64,000 nt of DNA from contig VTPC01000394.1 of NCBI GenBank assembly GCA_011009095.1, positions 446,237 through 510,236 of the forward strand, written 5' to 3'. Of this stretch, positions 13,110 to 25,059 are shown in pieces. A program made the translations under genes and the position numbers. Source of the stretch: Ignelater luminosus (Eukaryota; Arthropoda; Insecta; Coleoptera; Elateridae). Under the pieces are notes generated by a model that searched no databases, had not been told where the DNA came from, and saw only the letters and a program-made list of their open reading frames with translations. Position 1 is the stretch's first letter; the number at the start of each line of letters is the position of its first letter.

Positions 13110-14870
13110 ACTAGATCCTAAACACGAACTCTTTTAAAGTTGAACCGAAGAAACGCAATGTCTCCCCTGATCGGTTCGAATGGAAGCAGCGAATTTGCTG
13201 GTTGTCCAGTTCCCCACTGGCCTCACCGACAGCTTCGGGCGCAAAAGCAAACATATCGGCTTTTTGAAGATATTCTGATACTTGTAACAAAAAATTGAAA
13301 CAGTCTGCGGGATGGGAGCATTGGGGACTTGATTTTGTTTGGTACTCTCGAGCAAAATATTGAAAGTGGAGGTTTGGTTTTACTCGACTGCCTCCTTTAC
13401 GAATCCTCCACGTCTTTAGTTAAATTTCTCGATCTTCTCGAATGTTTTTCGTAAACTCTTAGGAGTTTAGAATTACTAGAGTGGTATTAAGAGAAATTGT
13501 TTTAGAAATACTGCATTGCTATCAAAACGAACTTTATCTAGAGGTGGAAGTGCGCTTGGAGATTCTAATGAGACGCATGAAGAGTGAATTAGCGAATTAA
13601 ATTGTTAACTGTTTTTCCTGGGTTTAAAATTTTATTTTAATTTGGTTTAATGCTAATTCAGAGCAAAACTTTGAAAAGCCGATTTGTAACTTTGGCAAGT
13701 TTTATTTGAATTTCTTCTTATCACCATTAATTATTAGATTGAATATCAAATTTTAATTTTCTGTGGGGTAAGTATTCTAATAGTAGTTACAGAAAATTGA
13801 GACAGAGAGAATTTGGAGTCTTAGTTTTGGTTTCTTGCAGTAGATAATCTCCACGCAAGAAATCAAATCTTTAGTTAAATTTTCTGATCTTATCGAGGAC
13901 TATTTTCAAGCATAATAAAGTGATATCAAGAAAAATGACTTTTAGCAATATTGTGTTACATTATTTCCTTCTTCTACTGGAGATTGTTGCATTGTTATCA
14001 AAACGAACTTGACCTAGAGGTTGAAGCGGTCTTGGACATTCTGATGAAGCACGAAAAAGTGAATTAATTGTGTTGCATTGGTGTAAAATTTTATTTGAAT
14101 TTGGTTAGCTTTATTTAACAGTAAAAGTCTCAAAAGCCGATTTCTAACTTTGGCAAGCTTTATTTTGATTTCTTCGTATCATAATTTTTTATAAATTCTT
14201 GTTATTCTTGTAGCCTGTTTATGGTGGTTTCTCTGAACTTGGGTAGCTCATATAACTCGAATTGATTGAAATTTCCTTCACAAAACATTCTTAGAAAAGA
14301 GTTGTTTAAATGATTCTTTCAAATTGATGTGTCCGCATCGTGAGGGAATTCGGGGCTTGGTTTTGTTTGACTGTTTGAGTTCTTGGTTGGAGTCTGCAGG
14401 GAGGAACATTGGAGGAGGATGTTTGAACCCCTTCTTAGGTCTGCCTGGTAACGGTCCGAATAATGTTCTTAAAAACTGTTAGAATTAATAGAGCGATACC
14501 AAGAAAATTATTTTAGTTTTGTTTCCTCTTCTATGGAAGGTTTTCGCATTGCTATCATAAAGAACTTGGCGTAGAGGTCGAGGTTAGCTAAGAGAAGGGT
14601 TAATTAAGTTTTTAGTTCGTTCTTAAGTTAAGAATTTTATTTAAATTTGGTTTACTGCTAATCTAACATTGCTTTATGTAACAGCAAAGCCGATTTGTAA
14701 CTTTGGTGAGTTTTATTTGAATTTTTTTTCATCATCGTCCTTTGTTTTGTTACTTTTGTATTTTATGAAGGTGGATAGTCCATGCAACTTGAGTTTATAA
14801 TGAACTTTCTTTTCAGTAAGTTCTTAAAGCCATAGTTTAATTGGTTCTTTGAAGTTGATTTAACCAAGAA
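13110..14870 (+). repeat. Tandem cluster of the 0.35-0.7 kb repeat, block 3
   Basis: Three units with the same boxes as block 1, including the TTCGGGCGCAAAAGCAA box near 13228 that also occurs near 5672. AAGCCGATTTGTAACTTTGG is at about 13675 and 14686, with a TTCTAAC variant at 14133. The first unit keeps the stem GTGAATTAGC/GCTAATTCA at 13584-13593/13652-13660. GTTGGAGTCTGCAG at about 14390 also occurs near 7060. Confidence 0.7.
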
Positions 14871-15104
14871 TTTACTTACTAAGATTTATATTAAGTCTGT
14901 GGTGACTCGAGATTGCGCAGATTTCCATTTTTCTCTGGGAGCCCGAGCTTGATTACCATTACACCAGATTAGAGATCAGATTTCAGCCTTTCATTACTTT
15001 TTCAGTGTTGCATCTGTCCTGCTTTAGATAATGCGTGGCACCACACTGCGCGTACAAAATTTACGTCTAGAATTCACGAAATTGTAATGTTGCAAATCGA
15101 ATTT

Positions 15105-15262
15105 AGAAACTTATAGCTACGGGTTTTCATAATGTTATTAAATGTTTCAATATTGTAGGAAAAACGCGGGAAATCTACTCTAAACACTCGTAGACACTAA
15201 AGAACCAAAAGAGTATTAGTTCGAAATTACGAGTTATGTCATGCCATTTGGGACGAAATTAA
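15105..15262 (+). repeat. Dispersed 'GTAGACACT' repeat copy
   Basis: Shares GGGTTTTCATAATG, AAAAACGCGGGAAATCTACTC, CTCGTAGACACTAAA and TTACGAGTTATGTCATGCCA with the copies at 5.3-5.5 kb. Confidence 0.6.
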
Positions 15263-16794
15263 TTAATAATTTTTTCATTTTAACAGTTTTGATCTAATTT
15301 ATTATTGATTACACTTGATGGCCGGCCAATATTTATTATTTTGTAATAATATCGTATTACAAGGATCCTAGACTGGATCGCGTTTCGCTTACCAATTAAA
15401 CTTTGCGAACGATGACGCTTTCGCGCTTGTTTTATCCAACTTTGGACATTCTAGAATTTTCTAAATTACCAATCGCTTTTAAATAGTTACCAGTAAATTT
15501 AAAAATAAAAGTTAGACAAAGTTTTAACGAGCCAGGGCTATAGGGAAATAAAATGCGTAGTCTACTGAAGTTTCCTATTTGAAGAGGAGTCGGTAATTGG
15601 AGTTGTTTGGTCGTACCCGAACTATTCTCAACTTCATCAGTTAAAGTAGAAGAGAGTCTGCATGATTTAATTCTTTTTTTTCTCTCCACTGAAAAGTTAG
15701 TACTTTAAAAAGTTTGTTTTGCAGCCATTTTTCTCATCTTTTGTGTATCTTATTTCCCTCGTTAAAACTCTATTATTTGGAACATCTTTACATTACAAAT
15801 GCATTATTACAATAGAGGATAAAATTTATGTTCTTTTTGTGAAAGCCACAGGTCAGTAATTAGTTGTGCGGTTTGGTTCCTCTCAAATTTACCATATTTT
15901 GCGAAAATTCCCTGGAAGCACACAATGGATGGATATTTAATTACAGTAATTGCGTTCTTTTTTAAAACGTGCACGTTTTTGTTCCTATAATGGAGTTAAT
16001 TGTTGATTTAGGTATACACATACACACAGCACATACACAAGCATACGAAAAATTTGAAATTCAAATTTTTTCAAGCCAACAATAAAGGCAGGCTATTGTT
16101 TATTTAAATTTTTTATATTCTTTTTCTATATACTATACGATATTGTTTCCCTTTCATGATATATCATGAAAAACGAGACAATTCTCGAAAACCTTGCATG
16201 AAACAGATGTTGCAGGCTGTTCTTGAAATAAAGTAATAAAGTCTCTGTTGTTATTATTGAGCATGTGGGGGTCAAATTGTCCAGATAGACCCAGACTATA
16301 CGTGGGGTATAATTGCCTCGTTGATCATGTTGTTTGAACCTTGATATTCTTTAATTTAAAGAGATCATGCAGAGTAGACCTAATTTGATACTGTTCTAGT
16401 TATTTCTGTTTTATTTCTGTCTGATTATGAAATATTTTAAATTGAAACTTGGAATTTTTAACGATTCTATGCATATATGGAGTTTTCTTTGTTGGATTTT
16501 TGTATAATGAGTCGGGTTGAGTGGTTTCTGAGTTTGTATAAATGAATTCGGTAATTGGGCAATTAGTTAAATACAAAAGCATTCGTTGCAAGCTAAGGTT
16601 AATCGATAATCTGCACGCCGTAGCGGAACAAATTAATGAGAAATTGAAAATTCTATTAAAACTTTCATTAAGGATGGTCGCTTTGTAATTTTTATTTATT
16701 TATAGTGGTCAACTGTATTTGCACCTTTACTAAATTGTAATATTGAAGAAAGAATTGTTGTAAATTGCAAGGTAAAGTACACCTAATAATCTTT

Positions 16795-16925
16795 GTAGAT
16801 TTATCCTTTAAAAGATTCTAGGAAAACGCTGAAAATCCACTTTAAACACTTGTAGACACTAAATAACCAACAGATTTTTAATTTGAAATTACAAGTTACG
16901 TCATGCTATTCAAAACGTAAACGAA
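16795..16925 (+). repeat. Dispersed 'GTAGACACT' repeat copy
   Basis: Contains GGAAAACGCTGAAAATCCAC, CTTGTAGACACTAAATAACC and AAGTTACGTCATGC in the family order. Confidence 0.6.
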
Positions 16926-16929
16926 TCAA

Positions 16930-17480
16930 AAGATGACCTTGCTCATTAAATCTTCAAGCTTATCTCAAGAGGTTCAAGACTAAGTTGAAACTACAATAGT
17001 CCCATAGTCTTCCGAAAATGCACAAAGCCGTTGTTCCTCTTCGGCAAATCGTTAACGGAATAGAATCTCCAGCTTACAACTTGAAAAAATACCTCGCTGA
17101 CATCTTGAAAAAGTTAGACTGGAAAAACGTCTTCACGCACCCTGAACTCTTCAAAGTTGTTTAGCTGATACACATGATCATCACCCTTGAACCGGGAAAT
17201 CTTTTGGTCAATTTGGATGCCGACTTATCGCATGTCGAGCCAGCTTTCACTTAATAAAAAAAGTCGAGTATATTTTGAATTTTAGACGACGTATTCCAAC
17301 TTGAAATCAAAAACCGGAAACAAAATCAAAACTACCTTCAGACTCATCAACACGGTCTTACAACTGTTTTTTGCCTTCTGCTAAGAATAGACGTCTAACT
17401 AACGCCCCCGCAAGCTCCTCCATGCTTGGAAGCGTAACAATTTAGGAAACGCATAGCACGAACAATCAATAATTGAAAAT
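16930..17480 (+). pseudogene. Penelope-like reverse transcriptase remnant
   Basis: From 17012 the plus strand reads PKMHKAVVPLRQIVNGIESP and on through YNLKKYLADIL. This is the block of Penelope-like elements usually written PKIHK..PLRPIVS..SPTY. After one stop it continues with LEPGNLLVNLDADLSHVEPA, the catalytic-strand region, and YFEFQDDVFQLE near 17275 fits the next strand. The rest is disrupted, and no GIY-YIG endonuclease could be identified. Sequence to about 18.35 kb may be its 3' flank: near 17840 GGAAGTCTGCAG and ACTTGTAGGGTG recall words of the repeat cluster at 7.0-7.1 kb. The copy is inactive. Confidence 0.55.
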
Positions 17481-18350
17481 ATCCAACTTCAACCCTTTAA
17501 GATCAGCGTGAACGACCTTTTTTTCGAATTGATTGCTTGTACTGGGAAAAAACCGGCACGATCGTGCAACCTCTATTGGAAACTAACAAAACTATGTAGT
17601 AGGAGGGCGAACACACTGTTGCCGCAACGTCGTTGTCAGAAACAGTCGTAAATGCTGTAGATTTCAGATTTGGAGGTTTATCATTAATTTTCAATTCTGA
17701 CGAAATGTAGCGCCAACTGTTTGATGATTTTTGCCAATCAAAATCATATTATGCTGAGATCAGTCAATCGTGATCAATCCAGTGTTTAAAAGCTATTTGT
17801 AACTTCCCTTCATCCTTATCTATTTAGTCAAAGTCGTTGGTTGGAAGTCTGCAGCTCTCGACTTGTAGGGTGAGCGTGGATTGAAGAATGAGCGCTGTAG
17901 GCGCCACCACAAGGAAAGTACAAATGAAATCTGCAGTCCTGGGGCGCATCAATGAAATCAACTTCTTATGGCGGAAAGTGGCGAAGAGCGAGCAAAACAA
18001 AAAGAAGAAGAAAAAAGAATAAGCGGAGAGCATAAATAGGGATAATAGATTTACTTGCGTTGTTGTTTAACTGCCGACTGCCGACTCCCCGCTGTAAGCC
18101 AGGTTTACTCCACGTTTCGGGAGGCCGTAGGCAACCGTGTTTAACAAGTGCGCTGCCTCACGTACATCTCTGTCTTGGGAAGGAGCGTGACTATCGTATG
18201 CTTTTTTACTCTGCTCTCTTACGCTCCCGCTTTCCGAACACTTCTCAGGATGTGAGGAGCACCATTGGCTGCTATCCAGCGCGTTCGTGTGGAAGTGGAG
18301 TTCTGAAAAGACTTTTGTAGTCGTCAATAATGAAGAACGAGCATCCCTCT
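17481..18350. other. Unrecognised stretch after the Penelope-like remnant
   Basis: Moderately GC-rich in 17.85-18.32 kb. Two overlapping opposite-strand 86-codon frames at 18060-18327 have no recognisable domain and at most one could be real. A doubled CTGCCGACTGCCGACTCC lies at about 18072. Possibly the 3' region of the adjacent retroelement. Confidence 0.4.
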
Positions 18351-19024
18351 CTGTCTATCTGTTACATATCTAACCATGAATATTCTCGCTGTCACAGACG
18401 TCATCGCGAGCCAATGCCTTTATGATTAACATTATCAACGCCAATTTTACTGCCAACTGTATCGACAACCAACGTCTTGATATGCACGCCACAACCACCG
18501 ACAACAACAGTCGTTCATTACCATGCCGCGCTTATCACTATGACCAACAGGACGTCGACAGGTCCAGCTGTTCAACCATTACGTCTACCAACTCCACGCG
18601 TGGAAAATCAAAAAATCCATAAAATCCTTTAACCATGGCGACACCGTTCGTATGTACGTACTATGTCCTACCACCACTCCAGTCGAAAAGAATTAACAGA
18701 AGCCTAAATGGCCTGCGTTCAATATGGCTGCAATTAAACATTGATCACGACGACGACCATTATCTTCAGAAAAGTTTCTTCTCTAATGTGAAGCGTTAAA
18801 CTCTGATTTCAACATTGACGGCCTAATCCTAAAAGATTGATAGACAGACTAACGTTAATTAGTACGAGCTAGTTAGAGCTAAGCAGTTATTAATTAAAAA
18901 TTTCCAAATAGGAAAAACTATACACCTTTTATATACGGGGTTTATTGGTAACAATAAATAAAGACAAAAATTAATATTGTCTCCCCAACAAAGTTGGTAC
19001 AGGTACATATTTGCTGGTTTAGTG

Positions 19025-19420
19025 AATTTCATACTGTAATTCTTAAAATCTCAAGAGTCCGAGAGCCGATCTCGAGCAGCAAAAATAATATACGATTTTA
19101 GGTAGTTTAGATTAGATATTTTTTTCTTTAATTCTGAATTTTAAGTAGCTTTACAACTTTTGCTAATCGTTCGCTTGTTTATTTAATGCTATACTGTAAT
19201 TCTTGAAGTTTAGCGAATGGGAGAGTCGATCTCGACAGCAAAAAGAAAATATGATTTTAGACAATTCATTTTGTTTTTTTTTAAATTTAGTTAACAATTA
19301 TTCACTCTCTCTGGTAAAACATTCTCTTGTTTACTCAATACTATATTGCAATTTGTGTAATTCAAAGAGTCCGAGAGTTGATCTCGAGCAGCAAATGAGA
19401 AATATGCCGCTTTAATAATT
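19025..19420 (+). repeat. About 155-base tandem repeat, three units
   Basis: ATACTGTAATTCTT-like starts occur at about 19031, 19191 and 19342. Each is followed by AGAGTCCGAGAGCCGATCTCGA or a close variant and then GCAGCAAA. Units differ by substitutions and small indels, so the array is old. Confidence 0.75.
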
Positions 19421-20248
19421 TTTGTTGTTTTTTTCTTCTTCACATTTACGCAAATACGGATTTGAAGCTCGAATATATTATGCTTGCACTATCAAAAAAA
19501 AGGGTAGGCCTTGCCTTTCCACTCACCGCTGTTATTAGTAAGTTAGTAAAATACAGTTGGTTTGCAAGATTTTCGATTTGAGTGAACATGCAATTTTTAA
19601 TATTAACTATAAATACTGACAAAGACAACTTTTCTAGGAGAATTTAGATTTTATACTTTAAGTTAGGATTTTATAATTTTCAACCAACCTTGTAAAATAA
19701 GCTTGAGAATTTTAAATGAATATTAAATTTGGTGAAAAAGTTACTATAGAATTTAACACTTCCTAGAATAGTCATCAATCATATCTTCTTAAACCAGATT
19801 ATACAGTGTAGGAGTAAAAGTTATGGAAGTCATTTTAAGAGTTCAGTTTATAAAATAATTGAAGCATCAATCTAATAACAATTTCAGTGAAGGTCATAAT
19901 TTGTTTATTCTTAGAAGACTTTGAGATCGAGATTTATTACTATTTTACTATTAATTAATTGATCTAAGAGTTTTTTAACGTTTTCAGCGCAAAACCGAAA
20001 GCGTAAATCCATCCAAAGTCAAACCCTAACAATTCCATTCCGTCTCGTATTTAAATCCACTAATTACGCCCGCATGTAATCAATCTCAAACAAGTAAATT
20101 GTAAATGCCGAAAGGAATCAGTAACACAAAGCTTTCTTTTGTATTTTTTTCCGAATAAAATTCCCATTCTGCTTGTTTTTTTTACTTTTCATATAATTAC
20201 GTTTGCTATTCTTTATTCAATATTATAGATGGGAAAAAAGCCTGGAAA

Positions 20249-20269
20249 GAAGAGAGAGAGAGAGAGAGA
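20249..20269. repeat. (GA)n microsatellite
   Basis: About ten GA units in a row. Confidence 0.9.
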
Positions 20270-20762
20270 ATGAATAACAACAATCTTTTCAGGAACCAAA
20301 TTAAAATTTATATTATAACATGAAAGCGTCATAAAAAGTCATTTATAATCTTCAACAAAAATTATAATTTAACTAATAAATTAAGCCACGGGTATATGGG
20401 ATTAGTGAGTATTTCAGCTTTTTTACACACGAAAAGCTTCAAGGGTTGGCCGGTTGATCCCAGCAAGAATTAATGAATCCGGTGTGTTTAAGCTTTTGAA
20501 TATTTCATACGGGGTTAATTTTTAAAAAGCAAAAAAATCAATCTTGTTGGTTTTCTTAGCCACACTCACCGTAACGATCACCTCGCACATCTCTTATTAT
20601 ATTGATGATAAGCTATAATTAGGCAAGCCCTAGATAAGGTGTGCTCAGCATCTTGGAAGAATTTAAACTTTATTTCTTCAAAATAAAATTTTAAGTCTAA
20701 ATTGCGATAAAAATAATTGAAATAATAATAACGAATAATTTTAAAATCGCCGTCCGTATCAA

Positions 20763-20873
20763 GAACGAACTACATTTGTTGCTTCCCATTTAAGATTGGT
20801 AGCAAGGGGATGCTGTACATAGGTAGTCTGACTATCTTGTCATCGGTTCTGACCGAATGTAGTTCGTCCTTTT
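20763..20873. repeat. Short inverted repeat, possible MITE remnant
   Basis: AACGAACTACATTTG near 20763 is matched by CGAATGTAGTTCGT near 20858 in inverse complement, enclosing about 80 bases. No target duplication could be assigned. Confidence 0.45.
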
Positions 20874-22094
20874 ATTTTTTATATGTAGCGGTAAAAGAGG
20901 GTAATGATAATGAATGAATGAATTTTTTAAAATTTGATTTTGATGTGTTAACATCATTAATGGCTCGAAGATGACCTTTTCTTATGTCAGTTTGTGGTAA
21001 GGCCCAAACACATCGATTTTGTAACCAAAGATTATTAGTTCAATTAATTTTTTAGTCAAACTTGATGCCCACTATGAGGGATTGCTATCAGTCAAGTATG
21101 AGGCAATTTGCCATAGGCGTTGTGGTGACTAGGGGCTGCGCTGCACCGCGAATAAAACAATTGAAACTGTGACTAAACACACTACGAACTACCATTTACC
21201 ATGTAAAGCTGTTTTAAGAAATTTAGAACACTTTAGAACAAACGAATTTCTTAAAAGTAAGAAGTCATAACAACTTCTACTTATCGCCTGCATGGCTTGC
21301 GCCCTATGATCTACTAAATTGCAAACGTCGCGGGCAAAAACTTTAATGGAACAGCAAGCATTGTTGCCATTCATATATTGCTGATGATGCAATAATGACA
21401 CGTCGAAAAAATTATGTATCTGAAAGCTCATCGAGCTCCAATGAAAAAAAATGACGATAATATTGTCAGCTGTTCGAACTTTGTCTTCAACTTGTAAAAG
21501 CGCACGAAAGCCTCAAACGACCGCATCAACTCACCTGAGGCGTTTACGAATAGTGATCGACTCGATAGGTCCAAACTCGTTCTAAATTGGATCTTACTGA
21601 TTTTATTCGTGTTCGAAAATGAATTCGATCTGCGACTCCGGATAGAGGTTGACGATCCGCTGCAAAATTAGGATCAAGTAGAATCGAAGCGTAGCTGTTT
21701 CCGGTCAGCTGTAAATCTTAGGTTAGGTATTTGATATCTTGGACTTCGAATTTATATCTACATATTTGATATAGAAAAATAGTAGAAATATAATTTGTCT
21801 CACAGAAATTAATCATAAATTAAAAAAAATACACTTCGTTTTGTAGAAAAGTAAAATCTCATCATTTATTAAAGAGACAATTTAATCAAACTCAGTTTCA
21901 AACATTCAAAACATAGCGCGCGCACCAGGTACAAGCTGATTAACAGCTCGGAATTGTGGTATCATGCCCCAGATGCTAATAAGAATGTGAGGTTATGTAC
22001 TTTGTTTACTCATCAAGAAATCGCGTGCTCGATGAGCTCTGTAGCATAAAAACATCTCGTACAAAGAAACAGCAATCGCGAATAAGCTTTTTGG

Positions 22095-22365
22095 GCGGGT
22101 CTTTGCGCCAGATGCTCGAGTTCGGATCGAATCAGTCCTCATTTAAGTAATTAATCGGGCTCTTAGGATCTGTAGGGCTTTTTAGGCCAATTAAGAAGCT
22201 AATCAGGCTTTTTTCGGGTCGCGTCAAGCTCGAGTTCTGTTCGAGTCAGCCCTCATTAAAAGAATTTATCAGGCTTTTAGGATCTGCAAACCCTTTGGGC
22301 TTTTCGGGCGAATTAAGAAGTTAATTGGCTTTTTCTCGGGTCGCGTTAAGTTTATTCCGTCGGGC
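22095..22365 (+). repeat. Tandem duplication, about 114-base unit
   Basis: Two units begin at GCTCGAGTTC (22114 and 22228) and share GTCAGYCCTCATT, CTTAGGATCTG, AATTAAGAAG and CGGGTCGCG. More GC-rich than the surrounding intron. Confidence 0.65.
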
Positions 22366-23094
22366 CTGGCCGAGCTACATTTTCATCCACTTCTATACTG
22401 CTCGTATCCTTAGTTATCGCGCTAGACAGCTAGAGTTGAGTGAGAACTTCCTGCATTAAGTAACATTTCAATAGTTTCTAGCGAAAATGGCTTTGTTTTC
22501 TTTTTTGCGTAATACCTCAAGCCTGTCTTGATCTGATCGTAGTAACAGTCTATTCATAACGGCTTGATTGGACATTTTTCTGCTGAACATCCTGGAAAAC
22601 CCTAACCTGTATTGCCGGAAATGTTTGTTGCGGGTCGATGAGGAAATGATATCCGCTCCATGACCGAGCATTTTTTGAACTGTCAATCAATTTGGCTGTA
22701 TCAAGGGTATATTTGGAAGACTTTTGTACATCAGTGTTCAGTTTGAAAGATATAGTTTCAAGAACTATTTTGTATCTATACAATAGACGTGCATTTAACT
22801 ACACCAGTAATCGCAGCAGGTCCTTTGATGCCATTGAAAGATCTGCCAGAATTATTGCCATCATTCATCTTCTCAGCTAACGCGTAGATCCTCTGCACCA
22901 CCTCTAGGTCCTCGCTCGGTACCGAGGCATGCGGCGCTCCGACTCCTTATGTCTCTAGGAATAACAAAAGGTGATCCGCCTTCGGCAGCCACCGGCCGGG
23001 CTCCCTTTTGTTTGCAGACGCATCGTGCGCGGTCCTCCAACACGACAACATCTTTGCTAAAAAAGAAGCAAAAACACGGTCGGTTTTGCACACA

Positions 23095-23430
23095 TCTTCT
23101 GAAGCCTTTCTCCCCCTCCCCACACCAGACTACCGAAGTTCCATCTCTATAGGAGGTATATAGTTTCTCAGATGCGGGATGTATCTAAACTATTATGGCT
23201 TGGACTGTGCCCTCGAACAGACCACCATCTTTTGTTAGCTTTTCTCCACCGCACTCGCCTACCAAAGTCCCATCTCTATAGGCTCAGCTGTTTCTGAGAT
23301 ACCAGATGTTTGCCAAAAGAAAAAACACAATTTTGTTAGCTTTTCTTCCACCGCACCCGCCTACTACAGTTCCATCTCTATAGGATCGGCCGTTTCTGAG
23401 ATACGGAAGGTATCTAAACTATTGTGGGTC
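23095..23430 (+). repeat. Three-unit tandem repeat with 'CCATCTCTATAGG' core
   Basis: CCATCTCTATAGG occurs at about 23141, 23270 and 23371, each followed by a GTTTCTGAGAT box and preceded by CTCC/CCACCGCAC and CTACC. Units are roughly 100-130 bases long. Confidence 0.7.
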
Positions 23431-23600
23431 AGGCCCCGGGCAAATTTTCTTTCGACGTTTCTTTTATGCAATGCGTTAGAAAGAATAAACCGAAAAAAGT
23501 GTTTCGAACGCCCGCGCTGCCGCACCAGCCTCTCGTTGCGATCTCCGCCCCCGCTCCGATCACGGCCCGACCCAACCCTTTTCTGAGCGGAATCAGTAAC

Positions 23601-24085
23601 CGATTTGGAACAAAAAGTCACTCTTGCGCCTCTTCTGTAGAATGCGCCGTTTTTTTATAAAATCGGATTTTTCAGTCTCTTCAAGCCTCAGCTTGTGGTA
23701 AGATCAACGCCACCCCAAAAACAAGATGCAATTATTTGCATTACATTCCTTGCAGAAATCAAGCCTATTTTTCCAAATATCTCTTTTCCCTCAAGTGCAC
23801 CGTTTTTGAGATACAGGTAGTCGAGATTTCTTGTTTTTTAATAAAACTTTGACACCCTCTATCTCAAAGATGGTGAATTTTAGCAAAAAACGAAACATTA
23901 CATGACAAAGTAAGAGGCTCAATTTCGGCCGAGGAATGCGATGCGAATAATTACATCTTGTTTTTGAGATGATGTGTAACCTCACTGTAGGCCGTTAGAC
24001 ATGACAGGTTTTGAAGAATTCGTTTTTACCAAACAACGACGCATTCTACGGAAAAAACACAAGAGTAGCTGTTTGTTCCAAATCG
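23601..24085. mobile_element. Foldback-type element
   Basis: CGATTTGGAACAAAAAGTCA from 23601 to about 23649 is repeated in inverse complement at 24037-24085 (ACGCATTCTACGG...CCAAATCG), giving about 49-base arms with some mismatches. A second, inner dyad (CACCGTTTTTGAGATACAG against CTCTATCTCAAAGATGGTG) lies at 23802-23876. No transposase is encoded. A related copy lies at about 55.05-55.36 kb. Confidence 0.6.
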
Positions 24086-24424
24086 ATCTCTGATGCCTAA
24101 AATAGAGAAAGTATTATGTATGATGTGTACGTTGCGTGTACCCACCCACATCAACCAACAAATTGTTGTTACTTGTCGAGTTTTGTGATTCTTTCGTTAG
24201 TCGAAAAACCTACAAATATCGTATATACACAATAGAATGCAAAAAGAATTATTTTACTGAAAAACTTGACAACACGATTATTTTTCTCAAGTCTAGAGGA
24301 AATTTTACAACGATATTACAAACAGTTGAAAAAAGAACCTTTTTAATTGAAAAATAATAGAAGTAACTTGAATGTAAAAAAGGTAACAGAGAAAAAGTAA
24401 CCTTTAGTTAGAAACGTAACTAAC

Positions 24425-24863
24425 AGTCCGGGTCGAAGCTTGGGTTCGGGTCGTTTGGGTCTTTCAAGCTGTCCGGTCTTGTCGGGCCTCACGAGTCTGA
24501 GATCTTTTCGGACTTCTTGGGTCTCTCGGATCCATCGAGCCGTTTGGAACTTTTGGGCCGGTCGGTCTATACGGGTCTGTTGGGACTTTTTGAACTTCTC
24601 GGTCCTTCGGGATTCTCGAGTCTGTCGGTCCGTCCGGACCTCTGGCCTGTTGGACCGTTCGGGCCTCTCGAACCATGTCGGGCCAGTCGGACCCTTTGGA
24701 CTTCTCGGCCCTTTGCGTTTCTCAAATCTACCAGGCTGTTTGAATCTCTCGGCCCTGTCGGGCCATACGGGTCTGTTGGGCCGTTCAGGCCTTTTGGATG
24801 TCTTTCGAGCTGATGAACTTACCAGGCTTTTTTCGGACTGCATCAAATTTGTTCCCATGCAGG
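24425..24863 (-). repeat. 9-base-period array element, copy B
   Basis: On the minus strand it starts CCTGCATGGGAACAAATTTG, ATGCAGTCCGAAAAAA. It then has the 9-base array and ends CCCGAACCCAAGCTTCGACC. The start matches copy D near 55.68 kb and the end matches copy C near 40.77 kb. Open frames on both strands are by-products of the repeat. Confidence 0.8.
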
Positions 24864-25059
24864 CATTAACTTTTCGACATTTTAGACGCTAATTAAAATA
24901 AAAATGACATCACAAATAATAATGTCTGGTCATAGACTGTATAAATAGAAATTTGTAATGCTAAACCTTTCAAGGGTTTTAGGCCTTTATTTTCTTTACC
25001 ATTTTTATATTACTACTGTGATTTACAATGGGGCGAGATAAATATATCTTCTTCTTCCT

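Noticed and set aside
18060..18327. Opposite-strand 86-codon frames
   Set aside because: They mirror each other almost exactly, have no domain, and sit beside a decayed retroelement.
24343..24892. Overlapping 150-171 codon frames at array copy B
   Set aside because: Same repeat artefact, open on both strands at once.
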